Below, one piece after another: positions 27,023-36,844 of a stretch of DNA of 64,000 nucleotides. The translations under genes were made by a program, and so were the position numbers. Within the stretch, counting starts at the first letter, position 1; every line of letters starts with the position of its first letter. The stretch covers positions 102,260-166,259 of the forward strand of contig PERG01000004.1 of NCBI GenBank assembly GCA_002928535.1, given 5' to 3'. The notes below the pieces were generated by a model. The model had not been told where the DNA came from. It saw nothing but the letters and a program-made list of their open reading frames with translations, and did no database searches. The stretch is from Methylotenera sp. (lineage in GTDB: Bacteria; Pseudomonadota; Gammaproteobacteria; Burkholderiales; Methylophilaceae).

Positions 27023-28273
27023 TTGAAGATCGCATATTTTGTAAATCAGTATCCAGCCGTGAGCTTAAGTTTTATTAGGCGGGAAATTCTTGCCCTGGAA
27101 AGGCAAGGCGCTGAAGTATTGCGCATTGCGCTGCGCGGTTGGGATTTGGATCTGGCAGATGATCAGGATTTGATCGAACGTAGCAGAACGATCTATGTAC
27201 TCAACAAAGGACCTTTGCCGCTCGTAAGTGCTTTGTTCCAAACCGCTTTGACACGTCCGTTCAAGTTCTTGCGTGCGCTGAAATATGTCGTGAAATTCAG
27301 TTTCCGTGCAGATCGGCCTTTGCCCGTGCATCTTATTTACCTCGCCGAAGCGTGCCGTATTTTGCCCTGGCTCATCAAATCGGAAATTCAGCACATCCAT
27401 GCGCACTTCGGTACTAATTCGGCTGAGGTCGTCATGCTGACGCATTTGCTAGGTGGCCCAAGCTATAGCTTTACCGTACATGGGCCTGAAGAGTTTGATA
27501 AAACCACCTTTATTTATCTTAAGGACAAAATCCACCATGCGGCTTTTGTGGCGGCGATCAGTTCGTATACCAGGAGCCAGTTATACCGTTGGGCGGATTA
27601 TCACGACTGGCACAAAATCCATGTAATCCATTGCGGATTAGAAACTTCTTTCCACACAGTAGCCCACCAGCCAATCCCCACCACGCCCAAAATTGTATGT
27701 GTAGGTCGCTTATGCGAGCAGAAAGGTCAGTTGCTATTGATCAATGCAGTCAGCCAGTTAGCGGAAAAAGGCTTGCCGTTTGAATTGGTATTGGCTGGCG
27801 ATGGTGAAATGCGCGAGGAAATCGAACACCTCATCACCAAATATCATTTGCAGTCGCAGGTCACCATCACCGGCTGGATCAGCAGCGAACAAGTGCGTGA
27901 GCATTTACTTACTTCGCGTGCGCTGGTATTGCCAAGCTTTGCCGAGGGCTTGCCGGTGGTCATTATGGAAGCACTGGCACTTAAACGCCCGGTGTTAACG
28001 ACCTATGTGGCAGGCATTCCTGAACTGGTGCGACATGGTGAGTCTGGCTGGCTGTTCCCTGCTGGCGATGTTGAAGAACTTACCAGTGCTTTAGAAGAGT
28101 TGTTAACCGCGCCACTTGAGCAATTGCAACGTATGGGCGAAGCGGGATATCAGCGCGTATTAGAGCGCCATTCAATTGATACTGAAGCTGCAAAACTGAA
28201 ACAGTTATTCGAAAAAACGCTTAAGCCGCAAGCGATGGCGAATACGGAAAGTCCTGTGAGGCAAATCGCATGA
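27023..28273 (+). CDS. family 4 glycosyltransferase (WcaL-like)
   Basis: 416 residues, GT-B fold. The N-domain (YFVNQYPAVSLSFIRREI) is like colanic acid WcaL. The C-domain has VGRLCEQKGQ near 229 and the EX7E-type region PSFAEGLPVVIMEAL near 311-325. It adds a sugar to the lipid-linked EPS unit. The start is TTG 27023 after an AGAGAGAG purine run. The stop overlaps the next start (ATGA), so the two glycosyltransferases are coupled. Confidence 0.88.
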   Translation: MKIAYFVNQYPAVSLSFIRREILALERQGAEVLRIALRGWDLDLADDQDLIERSRTIYVLNKGPLPLVSALFQTALTRPFKFLRALKYVVKFSFRADRPLPVHLIYLAEACRILPWLIKSEIQHIHAHFGTNSAEVVMLTHLLGGPSYSFTVHGPEEFDKTTFIYLKDKIHHAAFVAAISSYTRSQLYRWADYHDWHKIHVIHCGLETSFHTVAHQPIPTTPKIVCVGRLCEQKGQLLLINAVSQLAEKGLPFELVLAGDGEMREEIEHLITKYHLQSQVTITGWISSEQVREHLLTSRALVLPSFAEGLPVVIMEALALKRPVLTTYVAGIPELVRHGESGWLFPAGDVEELTSALEELLTAPLEQLQRMGEAGYQRVLERHSIDTEAAKLKQLFEKTLKPQAMANTESPVRQIA

Positions 28274-29457
28274 TGCTGACAGTCGCCCAGGCATTGTTTT
28301 TGATTATATTGGTCTTGCTGGCGATACCAGTAACGGTATTGACCTTGCAGATTGTATTTTCGCTGTTGCCTTACCGGGCCAGAGTTTTGTCCAAGCAATC
28401 ACATGCAACAATAGCGGTGCTGATTCCGGCACATAACGAACAACAAGGCATCGTGGCTACACTGGAGTCAGTCCAGAAACAGTTAAAAGCCGGCGATCGC
28501 ATGATCGTCATTGCGGATAATTGCACAGATCAGACTGCAGAGGTTGCGTGGGAGCATGGTGCAATTGCAATTGAACGACATGATGCCGTTAAACGAGGCA
28601 AAGGCTATGCACTGGATTTCGGCATGCGATATCTGGAAAACCAGGCACCACCGGATGTGGTAATCATTGTAGATGCAGATTGCCTGCTGGCAGACAACGC
28701 GCTCGCGACTATTACTCAAAAAGCCATAGAGAAAAACAGACCCGTTCAGGCGCTATACCTGATGCGCTCACCAGCAGGCGCCAGCCTTAAAACCAAAATT
28801 GCAGAATTTGCCTGGACGGTTAAAAACTGGACGCGGGCATTGGGGCCACATCAATTGAGTTTGCCTTGCCAACTCATGGGTACCGGCATGGCTTTTCCAT
28901 GGGCGTTATTGCAAAAAGCCAATCTGGCTAGCGGTCATATTGTAGAAGATTTAAAGCTGGGACTGGATTTTGCTGAGCAACATCGTGCGCCGGTATTCTG
29001 CCCGGAAGCGCTTGTGACCAGTGTGTTCCCCCTAAATAATGAAGGTGTTAAATCTCAGCGTACGCGCTGGGAGCACGGGCATTTAGGCATGATTGCAACT
29101 GAAGGCCCGGCATTATTATTTAAAAGCCTTTTAACTTTCAATGGCAGTCTGCTGGTGTTGGTGTTAGACATGTGCGTACCGCCACTGGCACTGTTAGTAC
29201 TGATGGCGTTGGTCTTGGCAGTCATCGCTGCCGTTGCTATTGCCATCACTGGCTTATGGTTGCCGTGGTTATTCGCTATTGGCCTGTTATTGGCATTGGG
29301 TTTTGCTGTGCTGGCAGCTTGGGCCAAGTTCGGCAAGCACATTTTGTCTTTAAGTAGCCTCGCTTACGCACCCCTATATATGCTGGCCAAAATTCCTCTG
29401 TATATGCGCTTTTTAGTGAAGCGCCAAGTGGAATGGGTTCGCTCTAAGAGAGACTGA
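28270..29457 (+). CDS. membrane-bound family 2 glycosyltransferase
   Basis: 395 residues. An N-terminal TM helix (about 5-28) anchors a GT2 domain: VLIPAHNEQQGI near 49-60, VDADCLL near 136-142 and the TRW acceptor-site motif in SQRTRWEHGH near 261. Two more C-terminal TM helices (about 290-350) follow. This plan is that of processive-type GT2 enzymes, but the Q(Q/R)xRW form QRTRW could serve either a single transfer or polymerisation. Coupled to the preceding gene. Confidence 0.87.
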   Translation: MMLTVAQALFLIILVLLAIPVTVLTLQIVFSLLPYRARVLSKQSHATIAVLIPAHNEQQGIVATLESVQKQLKAGDRMIVIADNCTDQTAEVAWEHGAIAIERHDAVKRGKGYALDFGMRYLENQAPPDVVIIVDADCLLADNALATITQKAIEKNRPVQALYLMRSPAGASLKTKIAEFAWTVKNWTRALGPHQLSLPCQLMGTGMAFPWALLQKANLASGHIVEDLKLGLDFAEQHRAPVFCPEALVTSVFPLNNEGVKSQRTRWEHGHLGMIATEGPALLFKSLLTFNGSLLVLVLDMCVPPLALLVLMALVLAVIAAVAIAITGLWLPWLFAIGLLLALGFAVLAAWAKFGKHILSLSSLAYAPLYMLAKIPLYMRFLVKRQVEWVRSKRD

Positions 29458-29463
29458 TAATAG

Positions 29464-30597
29464 ATGAAGCACTATCCGCAATTTGAAGTGTTGAGAGGCA
29501 TCGCTGCGATGTGGGTGCTGCTCAGTCATCTATTGCTAGTCTCCGGCCTGCATATTCCAATTCTATCCTCGGGTGGCCAAGCCGTGGATTTGTTCGTCAT
29601 CCTCAGCGGCTTCGTGATTGCCCTGCTATGTTTGACTAAGCATGAGCGCTATCCGGTTTATATTTTCCGTAGGTTTGTGCGGCTTTATCCATTGTTCCTG
29701 GTGGCGTTGACGCTAGGCATGGTCACTTCGCACTTATATGGGCCTGCCCTCGGTGAAAATCCTTTTCTGCAAGAAGATCCACAAAACTTTATTACCCGGG
29801 CTAGCAATGAGTCCCGTTATTTCTGGGAACACTTGCTGGCGCACCTCACTATGCTCCACGGTGCCGTACCGGATACTTGGTTACCGCAAACCGTATTTAC
29901 ATTTTCAGGGCCGCTATGGTCGATCTCCCTTGAATGGCAGTTCTATTTAATCGCACCATTACTGGTGGCAGCGTTGAATTGGTATAAACAACCCCTGTTG
30001 GGCATCCTGCTTTTGTGCGCACTCATCGTTCTGCTACGAGTAGCCACAAACCGCTATTGGCCTGATGCCGGCGCGCCGGCCTTCTTACCTTTACGTTTAG
30101 AGCTATTTGCGCTGGGGATTTTTTGTGCCATCGGCTGGGAGCGTGTCAAAGCTACTGCTTGGAAAACTCTGTTGTTATGGATGATAGGCCTTACTATTTT
30201 ATTCGTGAAATTTTTCCACTATGGATTATTCCCGATTGTGGTGTGGTTAGCTGTGTATATGGCGGCTGCACTAGGCAATCGTTATCGTCTGACCAAAATC
30301 GCCAATGACTGCTTAAAAATCGCACCCGCCCAATGGATTGGCCAGCGATCATATGGCTTGTATGTCTTGCACATGCCGATCGTGCTAGCCGTTACATATT
30401 TCGTATTATTACCACTGGCATCCATAACCGGACAAGTCGGCATGTTTGCATTAAGCCTGTTGATCGTACTGCCGCTGGTGTTGGCATTAGCTGCCTTTAT
30501 GTATCGATATGTTGAAAGCCCAACGATTGCCTGGGCGCGCCATGTAGGAGCTGCTTATGACCGTAAAAATTTTGGAGTGACATCGCATGGCCAATGA
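29464..30597 (+). CDS. acyltransferase family 3 membrane protein, first of two
   Basis: 377 residues, about ten TM helices. LRGIAAMWVLLSHL near 10-23 holds the conserved R and H of acyltransferase-3 enzymes, and SGPLWSISLEWQFYL near 150-164 the usual Ser-Leu-Trp-Glu block. It likely transfers acetyl or succinyl groups to EPS sugars at the membrane. It overlaps the start of the next acyltransferase by 11 bases. Confidence 0.88.
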   Translation: MKHYPQFEVLRGIAAMWVLLSHLLLVSGLHIPILSSGGQAVDLFVILSGFVIALLCLTKHERYPVYIFRRFVRLYPLFLVALTLGMVTSHLYGPALGENPFLQEDPQNFITRASNESRYFWEHLLAHLTMLHGAVPDTWLPQTVFTFSGPLWSISLEWQFYLIAPLLVAALNWYKQPLLGILLLCALIVLLRVATNRYWPDAGAPAFLPLRLELFALGIFCAIGWERVKATAWKTLLLWMIGLTILFVKFFHYGLFPIVVWLAVYMAAALGNRYRLTKIANDCLKIAPAQWIGQRSYGLYVLHMPIVLAVTYFVLLPLASITGQVGMFALSLLIVLPLVLALAAFMYRYVESPTIAWARHVGAAYDRKNFGVTSHGQ

Positions 30598-31582
30598 ACG
30601 TTTTACGGTACTAGATGGCTGGCGTGGTATTAGTATCCTGGTGGTGCTTGCTTGCCACTTGTTGCCATTAGGGCCTAAACCATTAAAACTGAATTACGAT
30701 GCCGGTTTGCTTGGAATGGCTTTGTTTTTCACCTTATCTGGTTTTTTAGTAACCAGCTTTCTTTTGCATAAAGACAATGTTTTGGATTTTCTCGTACGGC
30801 GTTTTTTTCGCATCCTGCCTTTAGCGTGGCTTTATATTGTACTAAGTTTAAGTATATTTGCTGCCGATTTCCAAACCTGGATGAGTCATCTGACCTTCAG
30901 TGCCGATTACATGCCTACATTATTTATCCCGCATGTGACGGATCATTTATGGAGTCTATGTGTTGAGATCCATTTCTATTTAGGTATCGCCTTATTGGTT
31001 GCGCTCTTCAAAAAGAAAGGCCTGTTGTTCATCCCATTGCTTTGTATTGCCGTTACAGGCTTCCGCGTCATGAACGACGTACAGGTGGCTTTTGTGACGC
31101 ACTTGCGGATAGATGAGATTTTGGCGGGATGCGTGCTCGCCCTTATTTATGAGCAGAAGTTGGGTCAAACAGTGATTAACTTTATCAAGGACCAGAATTT
31201 CTGGCTTGTGCTGTTACTGCTATTAGTATCCTGCCACCCCGCGGGTGGCGCATTCATGTTTTTGCGTCCCTATTTCGCCGCGCTGCTGGTCGGAATCACC
31301 TTGTTGCAGCCAGATTTAAAGGTCAATAAGCTATTGAATCATAAGTTTTTATTTTATGTAGCGACTATCTCTTATGCCTTGTATGTATTGCATCCCTTGC
31401 TGGCTTCTACCTGGTTAGGAAGCGGCGAAGGGTGGGACAAATACATGAAACGTCCACTTTTGTTTCTGATCTTGTTTGTATGCGCCCATGTATCCACATT
31501 GTATTTGGAAAAGCCATGTATCGCATTTGGTAAATCCTTCTCCAATTTTCTGAATGTAAGGTTCAATCATGCTAAAAAATAA
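30587..31582 (+). CDS. acyltransferase family 3 membrane protein, second of two
   Basis: 331 residues with the same plan as its neighbour: LDGWRGISILVVLACHL near 8-24, LSGFLVTSFLL near 49-59, DHLWSLCVEIHFYL near 118-131. It is shorter, with about nine TM helices, and different enough from its neighbour to have another substrate. It starts inside the end of the preceding gene and overlaps the next gene by 14 bases. Confidence 0.87.
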   Translation: MANERFTVLDGWRGISILVVLACHLLPLGPKPLKLNYDAGLLGMALFFTLSGFLVTSFLLHKDNVLDFLVRRFFRILPLAWLYIVLSLSIFAADFQTWMSHLTFSADYMPTLFIPHVTDHLWSLCVEIHFYLGIALLVALFKKKGLLFIPLLCIAVTGFRVMNDVQVAFVTHLRIDEILAGCVLALIYEQKLGQTVINFIKDQNFWLVLLLLLVSCHPAGGAFMFLRPYFAALLVGITLLQPDLKVNKLLNHKFLFYVATISYALYVLHPLLASTWLGSGEGWDKYMKRPLLFLILFVCAHVSTLYLEKPCIAFGKSFSNFLNVRFNHAKK

Positions 31583-32576
31583 ACGTTACATCTCAACAAT
31601 CGCATCTTTGATTTTACTTGGCGCATCCTTGGCGACAAATGCTGCAACGGATCCCACGGCGAAGAACAGGGTTTTCTCCACAGATAGCTTTTGGTATAAA
31701 CCCATTCCCGCCAATGCCAGTTTGCACCCTAATTCCAAAAATTACACACAGGAATTTCTAAGACAAAAAAAAACGTATTACGGCACCGTGAATATTAATT
31801 TGACGGCTTATACCAGCCCTGTGTATTACTCCAACTGGTATACCCCTAAAACGACTGTTAGAGAGTGGGATTGTCAGAGAAAAGGCTTCTTTGATGCTTT
31901 ACTAAAAGAGTCTTGGACTAACGTACCAATACCGCTATATGCCATTCCTGCAAAAGGATCCGATGCCGAAATGACCATTTATGACGCTGCAACCGATACT
32001 TTATGGGAATTCTGGCGTATGAGGAAAACGACTACCGGGACTTGGGAAGCCTGCTGGGGCGGCCGTATCAAAGGTGCACGCAGTAACCAAGGGACTTTCA
32101 ATACTTACTACGGTACTACAGCAACCAGTTTGCCTTTTATAGGCGGGCAGATCACTGCTGAAGAATTGGCGGCAGGTGAGATCAAACACGTAATGGGTAT
32201 CAGTCTGGTCGATATAGAGAAGAAAACGATTTTCTCTTGGCCCGCACAGCGTTCCGATGGCATTAATCCATATAATGCGCTACACCGCATTCCAGAGGGT
32301 GCGCGATTTAGGTTAGACCCCACCGTTAATGTCGATGCTTTACCCATGTCAAAAGCAGGAAAAATTATCGCAAAAGCTGCACAACAATATGGTTTTGTCG
32401 TGTGGGATCGCGCTGGAGCTATTTCATTGCGTGCACAGAATACCTATTCCTATACGCAGCTCGGCAAGCCCAATCCTTATCCTGCTCTATTTGAAGGTAA
32501 ACAAGCCTATCAGGTCTTGAACGGTTTCCCATGGGATAAATTGCAATTCATGCCTATGCATTACAAGGCGCAGTAA
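31569..32576 (+). CDS. exported protein of unknown function in the EPS operon
   Basis: 335 residues. A signal peptide (about 1-25, ending TNA) is followed by a W/Y-rich soluble domain. No catalytic family is recognised. Clear internal features are TDTLWEFWRMRKT near 137-149, CWGGRI near 158 and IPEGARFRLDP near 240. The W/Y density suggests a carbohydrate-binding or polysaccharide-modifying/lyase-like fold acting in the periplasm or outside. It overlaps the upstream acyltransferase, so it is part of the EPS operon. Confidence 0.7.
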   Translation: MLKNKRYISTIASLILLGASLATNAATDPTAKNRVFSTDSFWYKPIPANASLHPNSKNYTQEFLRQKKTYYGTVNINLTAYTSPVYYSNWYTPKTTVREWDCQRKGFFDALLKESWTNVPIPLYAIPAKGSDAEMTIYDAATDTLWEFWRMRKTTTGTWEACWGGRIKGARSNQGTFNTYYGTTATSLPFIGGQITAEELAAGEIKHVMGISLVDIEKKTIFSWPAQRSDGINPYNALHRIPEGARFRLDPTVNVDALPMSKAGKIIAKAAQQYGFVVWDRAGAISLRAQNTYSYTQLGKPNPYPALFEGKQAYQVLNGFPWDKLQFMPMHYKAQ

Positions 32577-32625
32577 TTTTGTTTAACACGTGTGGAATCA
32601 CTATTCATCATTTTAATGAGAGCTT

Positions 32626-33363
32626 ATGAATAAAAAACCCATTTTTGTAGCTGGTTTTCCGGTGCAGGAAACGACGCCGGATCTGTTGGTGGCGCAAATC
32701 AAACTGCGCTTAGCGGATGCCAAGAAAAGCGTGCTGTTCTTCGCCAATACTAATCTTATCGTCAAGTGCCGGCCCTTATTGGAGAAGATGTTGCACGATG
32801 ATGTGATCATTGTGAATGATGGTGTAGGCATGGATATCGCATCTGGATTAATGCGCGGCAAGAAATTCGATGCCAATTTGAACGGTACCGATTTCACACC
32901 TTACTTTTTTACGCAGTCAGCCAAGCCGTTAAGAGTCTTCTTGCTAGGTGGCAAAAATGAGGTGTTGGATAGAGCGGCTTATCATCTGGTAAAACGGTTA
33001 GGGCAAATTGTGGTGGGCACTTGCGATGGCTATGAAGGCATCCAGAAAGCTGACTTGATTGACACGATTAACGCGACTGAGCCTGATGTGGTGTTAGTGG
33101 CAATGGGTAACCCTAAGCAAGAACAATGGATACTGGACCATTATCAGCAGATTGATGCCAAAGTATTTTCCGGTGTTGGGGCGTTATTTGACTTCTGGGC
33201 TGGAGATAAGCCACGTGCACCTGCCTGGGTACAGAAAATTCGTATGGAATGGTTTTACCGCTTGTGCATAGAGCCTAAGCGCTTAATCAAACGCTATACA
33301 ATCGATATAGTGATTTTTCTAATGTGTTGTTTCAGGTTCCGGAATCGCCGGCTGCCCGGTTAG
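32626..33363 (+). CDS. WecG/TagA/CpsF family glycosyltransferase
   Basis: 245 residues of the GT26 family: VNDGVGMDIASGLMRG near 63-78, VFLLGGKNEV near 105 and MGNPKQEQWI near 165-174 are its standard motifs. It typically adds N-acetylmannosaminuronate, ManNAc or a related sugar to a lipid-linked primer. It is separated from the exported protein by 49 bases and likely belongs to the same operon. Confidence 0.92.
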   Translation: MNKKPIFVAGFPVQETTPDLLVAQIKLRLADAKKSVLFFANTNLIVKCRPLLEKMLHDDVIIVNDGVGMDIASGLMRGKKFDANLNGTDFTPYFFTQSAKPLRVFLLGGKNEVLDRAAYHLVKRLGQIVVGTCDGYEGIQKADLIDTINATEPDVVLVAMGNPKQEQWILDHYQQIDAKVFSGVGALFDFWAGDKPRAPAWVQKIRMEWFYRLCIEPKRLIKRYTIDIVIFLMCCFRFRNRRLPG

Positions 33364-33421
33364 GTTGCAAGCAGCATTAAGGTTAATGGATGCACATAAT
33401 TAAGAATAATTGGGAGATGTT

Positions 33422-34396
33422 ATGAAGGTTTTAGTCGTCGGTGGCGCCGGCTATATTGGTTCGCATATGGTCAAAATGTTGGTAGATACAGGCCATGAAG
33501 TGGTCACATTTGATAATTTATCATCAGGTTTTAGAGATGCGGTATTAGGAGGGGTGTTTGTCCAAGGTGACTTGGCTGACGTAGCAGCCCTGGATAATGT
33601 GTTCAAACAATACCAGCCGGAAGCAGTCATGCATTTCGCTTCTTACATCCAGGTGGGTGAATCTGTGCAGCACCCGGATAAATATTATCTGAATAACTTT
33701 ACCAATACGCTTAATCTGTTAAATGCGATGGTCAAACATCAGGTAAAACATTTTATCTTTTCTTCCACTGCTGCCGTGTTTGGCGAGCCGGAGTATGTGC
33801 CGATTGATGAAGTGCATGCAAAAAATCCACTTAATCCTTATGGCCGCTCCAAATGGATGGTGGAGCAAGTGCTGGCGGATTATGAGCGTGCTTATGGCCT
33901 TAAGTCAGTATGCTTGCGCTACTTCAATGCAGCTGGGGCAGACCCTTCAGGTTTGCTGGGCGAACGGCACGAACCGGAAACCCATTTAATACCATTGGTG
34001 CTCCAGGCACTATCGGGCAGAAGGCCGCATATCAGCGTGTTTGGTCGTGATTACGATACCCCCGATGGTACTTGTATCCGTGACTATATCCATATTGTGG
34101 ATTTATGTTCTGCGCATTTGCTGGCTTTGCAAAAACTCATGGAGATCGGAGAAAGCATGCGTTTCAATTTAGGGAACGGTGAAGGCTTCTCCGTGCAGCA
34201 AGTCGTTGCCGCGGCAGAGCGGGTTACTGGTCAAAAAATTAAGATTGTCGAAGGACCGAGGCGTGAGGGGGACCCGGCAAGATTGGTCGCCGATGCAACG
34301 CTTGCTAAAAAGGTACTGGGTTGGCAACCGGTCTATACTGATCTTGAAACCATCATTGCCCATGCGTGGCAATGGGAAACAAAAGTTGCACATTAA
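33422..34396 (+). CDS. galE: UDP-glucose 4-epimerase
   Basis: 324 residues from ATG 33422 (GGGAG five bases upstream; the frame extends to a TTG at 33410). Short-chain dehydrogenase fold: NAD-binding GGAGYIGSH near 7-15, FSSTAAVFG near 117, and catalytic YGRSK near 143. It interconverts UDP-glucose and UDP-galactose, supplying EPS precursors. Confidence 0.95.
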   Translation: MKVLVVGGAGYIGSHMVKMLVDTGHEVVTFDNLSSGFRDAVLGGVFVQGDLADVAALDNVFKQYQPEAVMHFASYIQVGESVQHPDKYYLNNFTNTLNLLNAMVKHQVKHFIFSSTAAVFGEPEYVPIDEVHAKNPLNPYGRSKWMVEQVLADYERAYGLKSVCLRYFNAAGADPSGLLGERHEPETHLIPLVLQALSGRRPHISVFGRDYDTPDGTCIRDYIHIVDLCSAHLLALQKLMEIGESMRFNLGNGEGFSVQQVVAAAERVTGQKIKIVEGPRREGDPARLVADATLAKKVLGWQPVYTDLETIIAHAWQWETKVAH

Positions 34397-34437
34397 GTAG
34401 CATGGACGAAGCTGGCAGGTTTCATAATGCTGGAAAT

Positions 34438-34473
34438 AAAAATGGCTGAAACACCATATTTAAAGCCATTTTT
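34438..34473 (+). terminator. probable terminator after galE
   Basis: AAAAATGGCT (34438-34447) can pair with AGCCATTTTT (34464-34473) around a 16-base loop, ending in five T. The loop is long, so it may be weak. Confidence 0.5.
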
Positions 34474-34589
34474 CAGGGAACCGCTATAGAACAAATGTGT
34501 CAATTTATATGAGGTTTTTACTGGCAGTTATTTGCTTGAGGCATAAGCAGCACATATTAAATCTTAATAACCTTTTCATTAATAGATAA

Positions 34590-35483
34590 ATGAGAGCTAT
34601 GAAAAAAGTCACTAAAGCAGTTTTCCCCGTCGCGGGTTTGGGTACGCGTTTTTTACCTGCTACCAAGGCCAATCCAAAAGAGATGTTGCCTATTGTAGAT
34701 AAACCTTTAATTCAATACGCGGTAGAGGAAGCCGTAGCCGCAGGTATTACCGACCTGATATTTATTACGGGACGTAATAAACGGTCTATTTCCGATCACT
34801 TCGATATGGCTTATGAACTGGAAAATGAGCTGGAGCGCAATGGTAAGACTGAATTACTCAAAATCGTACAGAATATCGTGCCTAAAAACGTTAATTGTAT
34901 TTATATTCGACAAACCCAGGCTTTGGGTTTGGGCCATGCCGTGCGTTTAGCCATGCCAGTGGTGAATGATGATGCATTTGCCGTGATTTTGGCCGATGAC
35001 TTACTGGATGGCAAAGTGCCGGTAATGAAGCAAATGGTCGACGCCTTTGATTATTACAAATGCTCACTATTGGGTGTTGAGAACGTGCCGCCGGCCGAAA
35101 CCAAGAGTTACGGGATTGTCGCAAGTACCCCACTGAACAAGAATATCGAACAAATATCGGCGATTGTTGAGAAGCCAGAGCCGAAAGACGCCCCTTCTAA
35201 CTTAGGGGTAGTCGGACGCTATATTCTGACGCCTAGAATTTTTCATCATTTACATCATATTAAGGCTGGCTCCGGTGGTGAAATTCAATTAACGGATGCT
35301 ATTTCAGCCTTGCTCACTGAAGAGCAAGTGCTCGCGTATCGCTTTGATGGTGTGCGTTATGATTGCGGCTCCAAATTCGGCTACCTGGAAGCAACGATTC
35401 GTCTGGGTCTTAAACATCCGGAAGTTTGTAAAGAATTACGCGCATTGCTAGAAACCATTGCTAGTGAAAAGAAAAAACCTTAA
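34590..35483 (+). CDS. galU: UTP-glucose-1-phosphate uridylyltransferase
   Basis: 297 residues. The nucleotidyltransferase loop [18 protein letters not shown] near 16-33, [15 protein letters not shown] near 59-73 and VEKPEPKD near 192 are all typical of GalU. It makes UDP-glucose, the substrate of the initiating transferase EpsB and of GalE. The start is ATG 34590 or 34599. It is separated from galE by about 190 bases with a probable terminator, so it has its own promoter. Confidence 0.95.
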   Translation: MRAMKKVTKAVFPVAGLGTRFLPATKANPKEMLPIVDKPLIQYAVEEAVAAGITDLIFITGRNKRSISDHFDMAYELENELERNGKTELLKIVQNIVPKNVNCIYIRQTQALGLGHAVRLAMPVVNDDAFAVILADDLLDGKVPVMKQMVDAFDYYKCSLLGVENVPPAETKSYGIVASTPLNKNIEQISAIVEKPEPKDAPSNLGVVGRYILTPRIFHHLHHIKAGSGGEIQLTDAISALLTEEQVLAYRFDGVRYDCGSKFGYLEATIRLGLKHPEVCKELRALLETIASEKKKP

Positions 35484-35516
35484 GCAAAAAAGTCTAGTAC
35501 AAGTTGAGTATTAGAA

Positions 35517-35547
35517 AAAACGGCTAGCCATAATGGTTAGCCGTTTT
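35517..35547. terminator. bidirectional terminator between galU and the DNA glycosylase gene
   Basis: AAAACGGCTAGCCA / TGGTTAGCCGTTTT with loop TAA and one G-T mismatch. A-run on one side and T-run on the other serve the two convergent genes. Confidence 0.85.
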
Positions 35548-35574
35548 GGTTTCTAACCTGAATTTACAAACGTA

Positions 35575-36096
35575 TCAAAGTAGTCCTAATCCGCTACGCC
35601 AAGCCTGGATTTTTTGATGTAAGTTCATGCTGGCATGCGCGGGGCTGGTAGAGGGCAACCGTACGTAAGTAAAATCGCGTTGGCTTAAGGCTCGCATGAC
35701 ATGCATCCTAAAATAACGCTCTGCTACTGCACCATTGAAGCATATGCGTTTAATATGTGAGTGCTGGCTAAAGTACACTTCAAAATCATTAGTGCGCGCG
35801 CAATTAATAGCCGAATCTAAACTGCCTTCCCGTTCACAAGAGTGCAGAACATCCCAAACAGCAATATGATGTAAGCCTAAATACGCAGTGCGTTCCGCAT
35901 ACGGTATTTGAGGGTCGAATCCAAGTATTTCCCCCATAATTTTCCAAAACGAATTCTGCTTATGCGCGTAATACTGTTGGGCCTCCAGAGATTTAATCCC
36001 TGGCATTGTTCCAAGGATCAGCACTTCAGCCAATGGGTCTGAGATGGGAGCAAAGCTGGTGATGATTTTGCTGCTGGAATCCAAGGCGTAGCTCAA
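35575..36096 (-). CDS. hypoxanthine/uracil-type DNA glycosylase (UDG superfamily)
   Basis: 173 residues. ILGTMPGIKSLEAQQYYAH near 27-45 and NSFWKIMGE near 48-56 match the DNA-deoxyinosine glycosylase branch (UDG family 6), while CFNGAVAERYF near 119 and RLPSTSPAHA near 146-155 are in the usual C-terminal positions. It would remove deaminated bases from DNA. It is related to MUG but the GTMPG motif favours the hypoxanthine type. Confidence 0.85.
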   Translation of the reverse strand: MSYALDSSSKIITSFAPISDPLAEVLILGTMPGIKSLEAQQYYAHKQNSFWKIMGEILGFDPQIPYAERTAYLGLHHIAVWDVLHSCEREGSLDSAINCARTNDFEVYFSQHSHIKRICFNGAVAERYFRMHVMRALSQRDFTYVRLPSTSPAHASMNLHQKIQAWRSGLGLL

Positions 36097-36169
36097 TAAA
36101 GATGCGGCTCAATTAAAAGAGCGATTTTAATATTATAGAGAATGCCGTTTCCAGTAGTTATAGACAAAT

Positions 36170-36703
36170 TTAGATATTAAGTTTACCTTCGATAGAGTCA
36201 TCCAAAGTTTTGCCAATGAGCGCACCAAATACCATTTTAATACCGGCAATTGCATTACCGTGTTTCGTATCCCAATAATAACCACCCATAGGTCGAACTT
36301 TTATCACGGTAATCCTGGGATCATTCACCCCTTGGGTAAACCAGGTTTTAATCACGAACTCCCATAGTTCTTTGATTTTCTCTCTATCTCGAGAGATGTT
36401 AGCAACCCCATCTAACTCCAGGAAATCGGAATGCGTGGAGCCCTGGAAATATAATTTAACTTTAGGCTCTAGTGTCACTTCCATATTCTTATGGCTGTCT
36501 TCCGCACTTAAAAACCACAGGTTACCCTCGTCATCTACTTGCTGCACACTCATGGGTCTGCTGTTCATGTCGCCATCATCCAATAACGTACAGAAAAAAC
36601 AGGTTTTGGCTTTGTCGACAATCTCTTTGATTTTATCGATCGCCTGTTCCGCGCTTAACGTTTCGTAATTATCTTCCGGCTGGTTTTTATTGATTGAATC
36701 CAT
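36170..36703 (-). CDS. pyridoxamine 5'-phosphate oxidase-like general stress protein
   Basis: 177 residues from ATG 36703, which has GGAG nine bases upstream; ATG 36718 has none. It is a split-barrel flavin-binding protein: CFFCTLLDDGDMNSRPMS near 33-50 and LWFLSAEDSHK near 61-71 match the general stress protein 26 family. The exact reaction is unknown; members bind FMN/FAD. It is divergent from a CsbD-like gene, another stress-type product. Confidence 0.82.
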   Translation of the reverse strand: MDSINKNQPEDNYETLSAEQAIDKIKEIVDKAKTCFFCTLLDDGDMNSRPMSVQQVDDEGNLWFLSAEDSHKNMEVTLEPKVKLYFQGSTHSDFLELDGVANISRDREKIKELWEFVIKTWFTQGVNDPRITVIKVRPMGGYYWDTKHGNAIAGIKMVFGALIGKTLDDSIEGKLNI

Positions 36704-36844
36704 GTGCTGAATCTCCATTGATTGGCTGTATTTGCAATGCTTCTACCCTAATAACTTTGGCTAAAAGTGTATGTGCGCTATCAGACGGAACAGTAATTTA
36801 AGCGGAGGATAATCGTAATCTTATCTAGCTGGCAGGAGCAAAGA

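Noticed and set aside
34501..34589. Possible riboswitch or leader RNA before galU
   Set aside because: No strong stem or known aptamer pattern could be found by eye.
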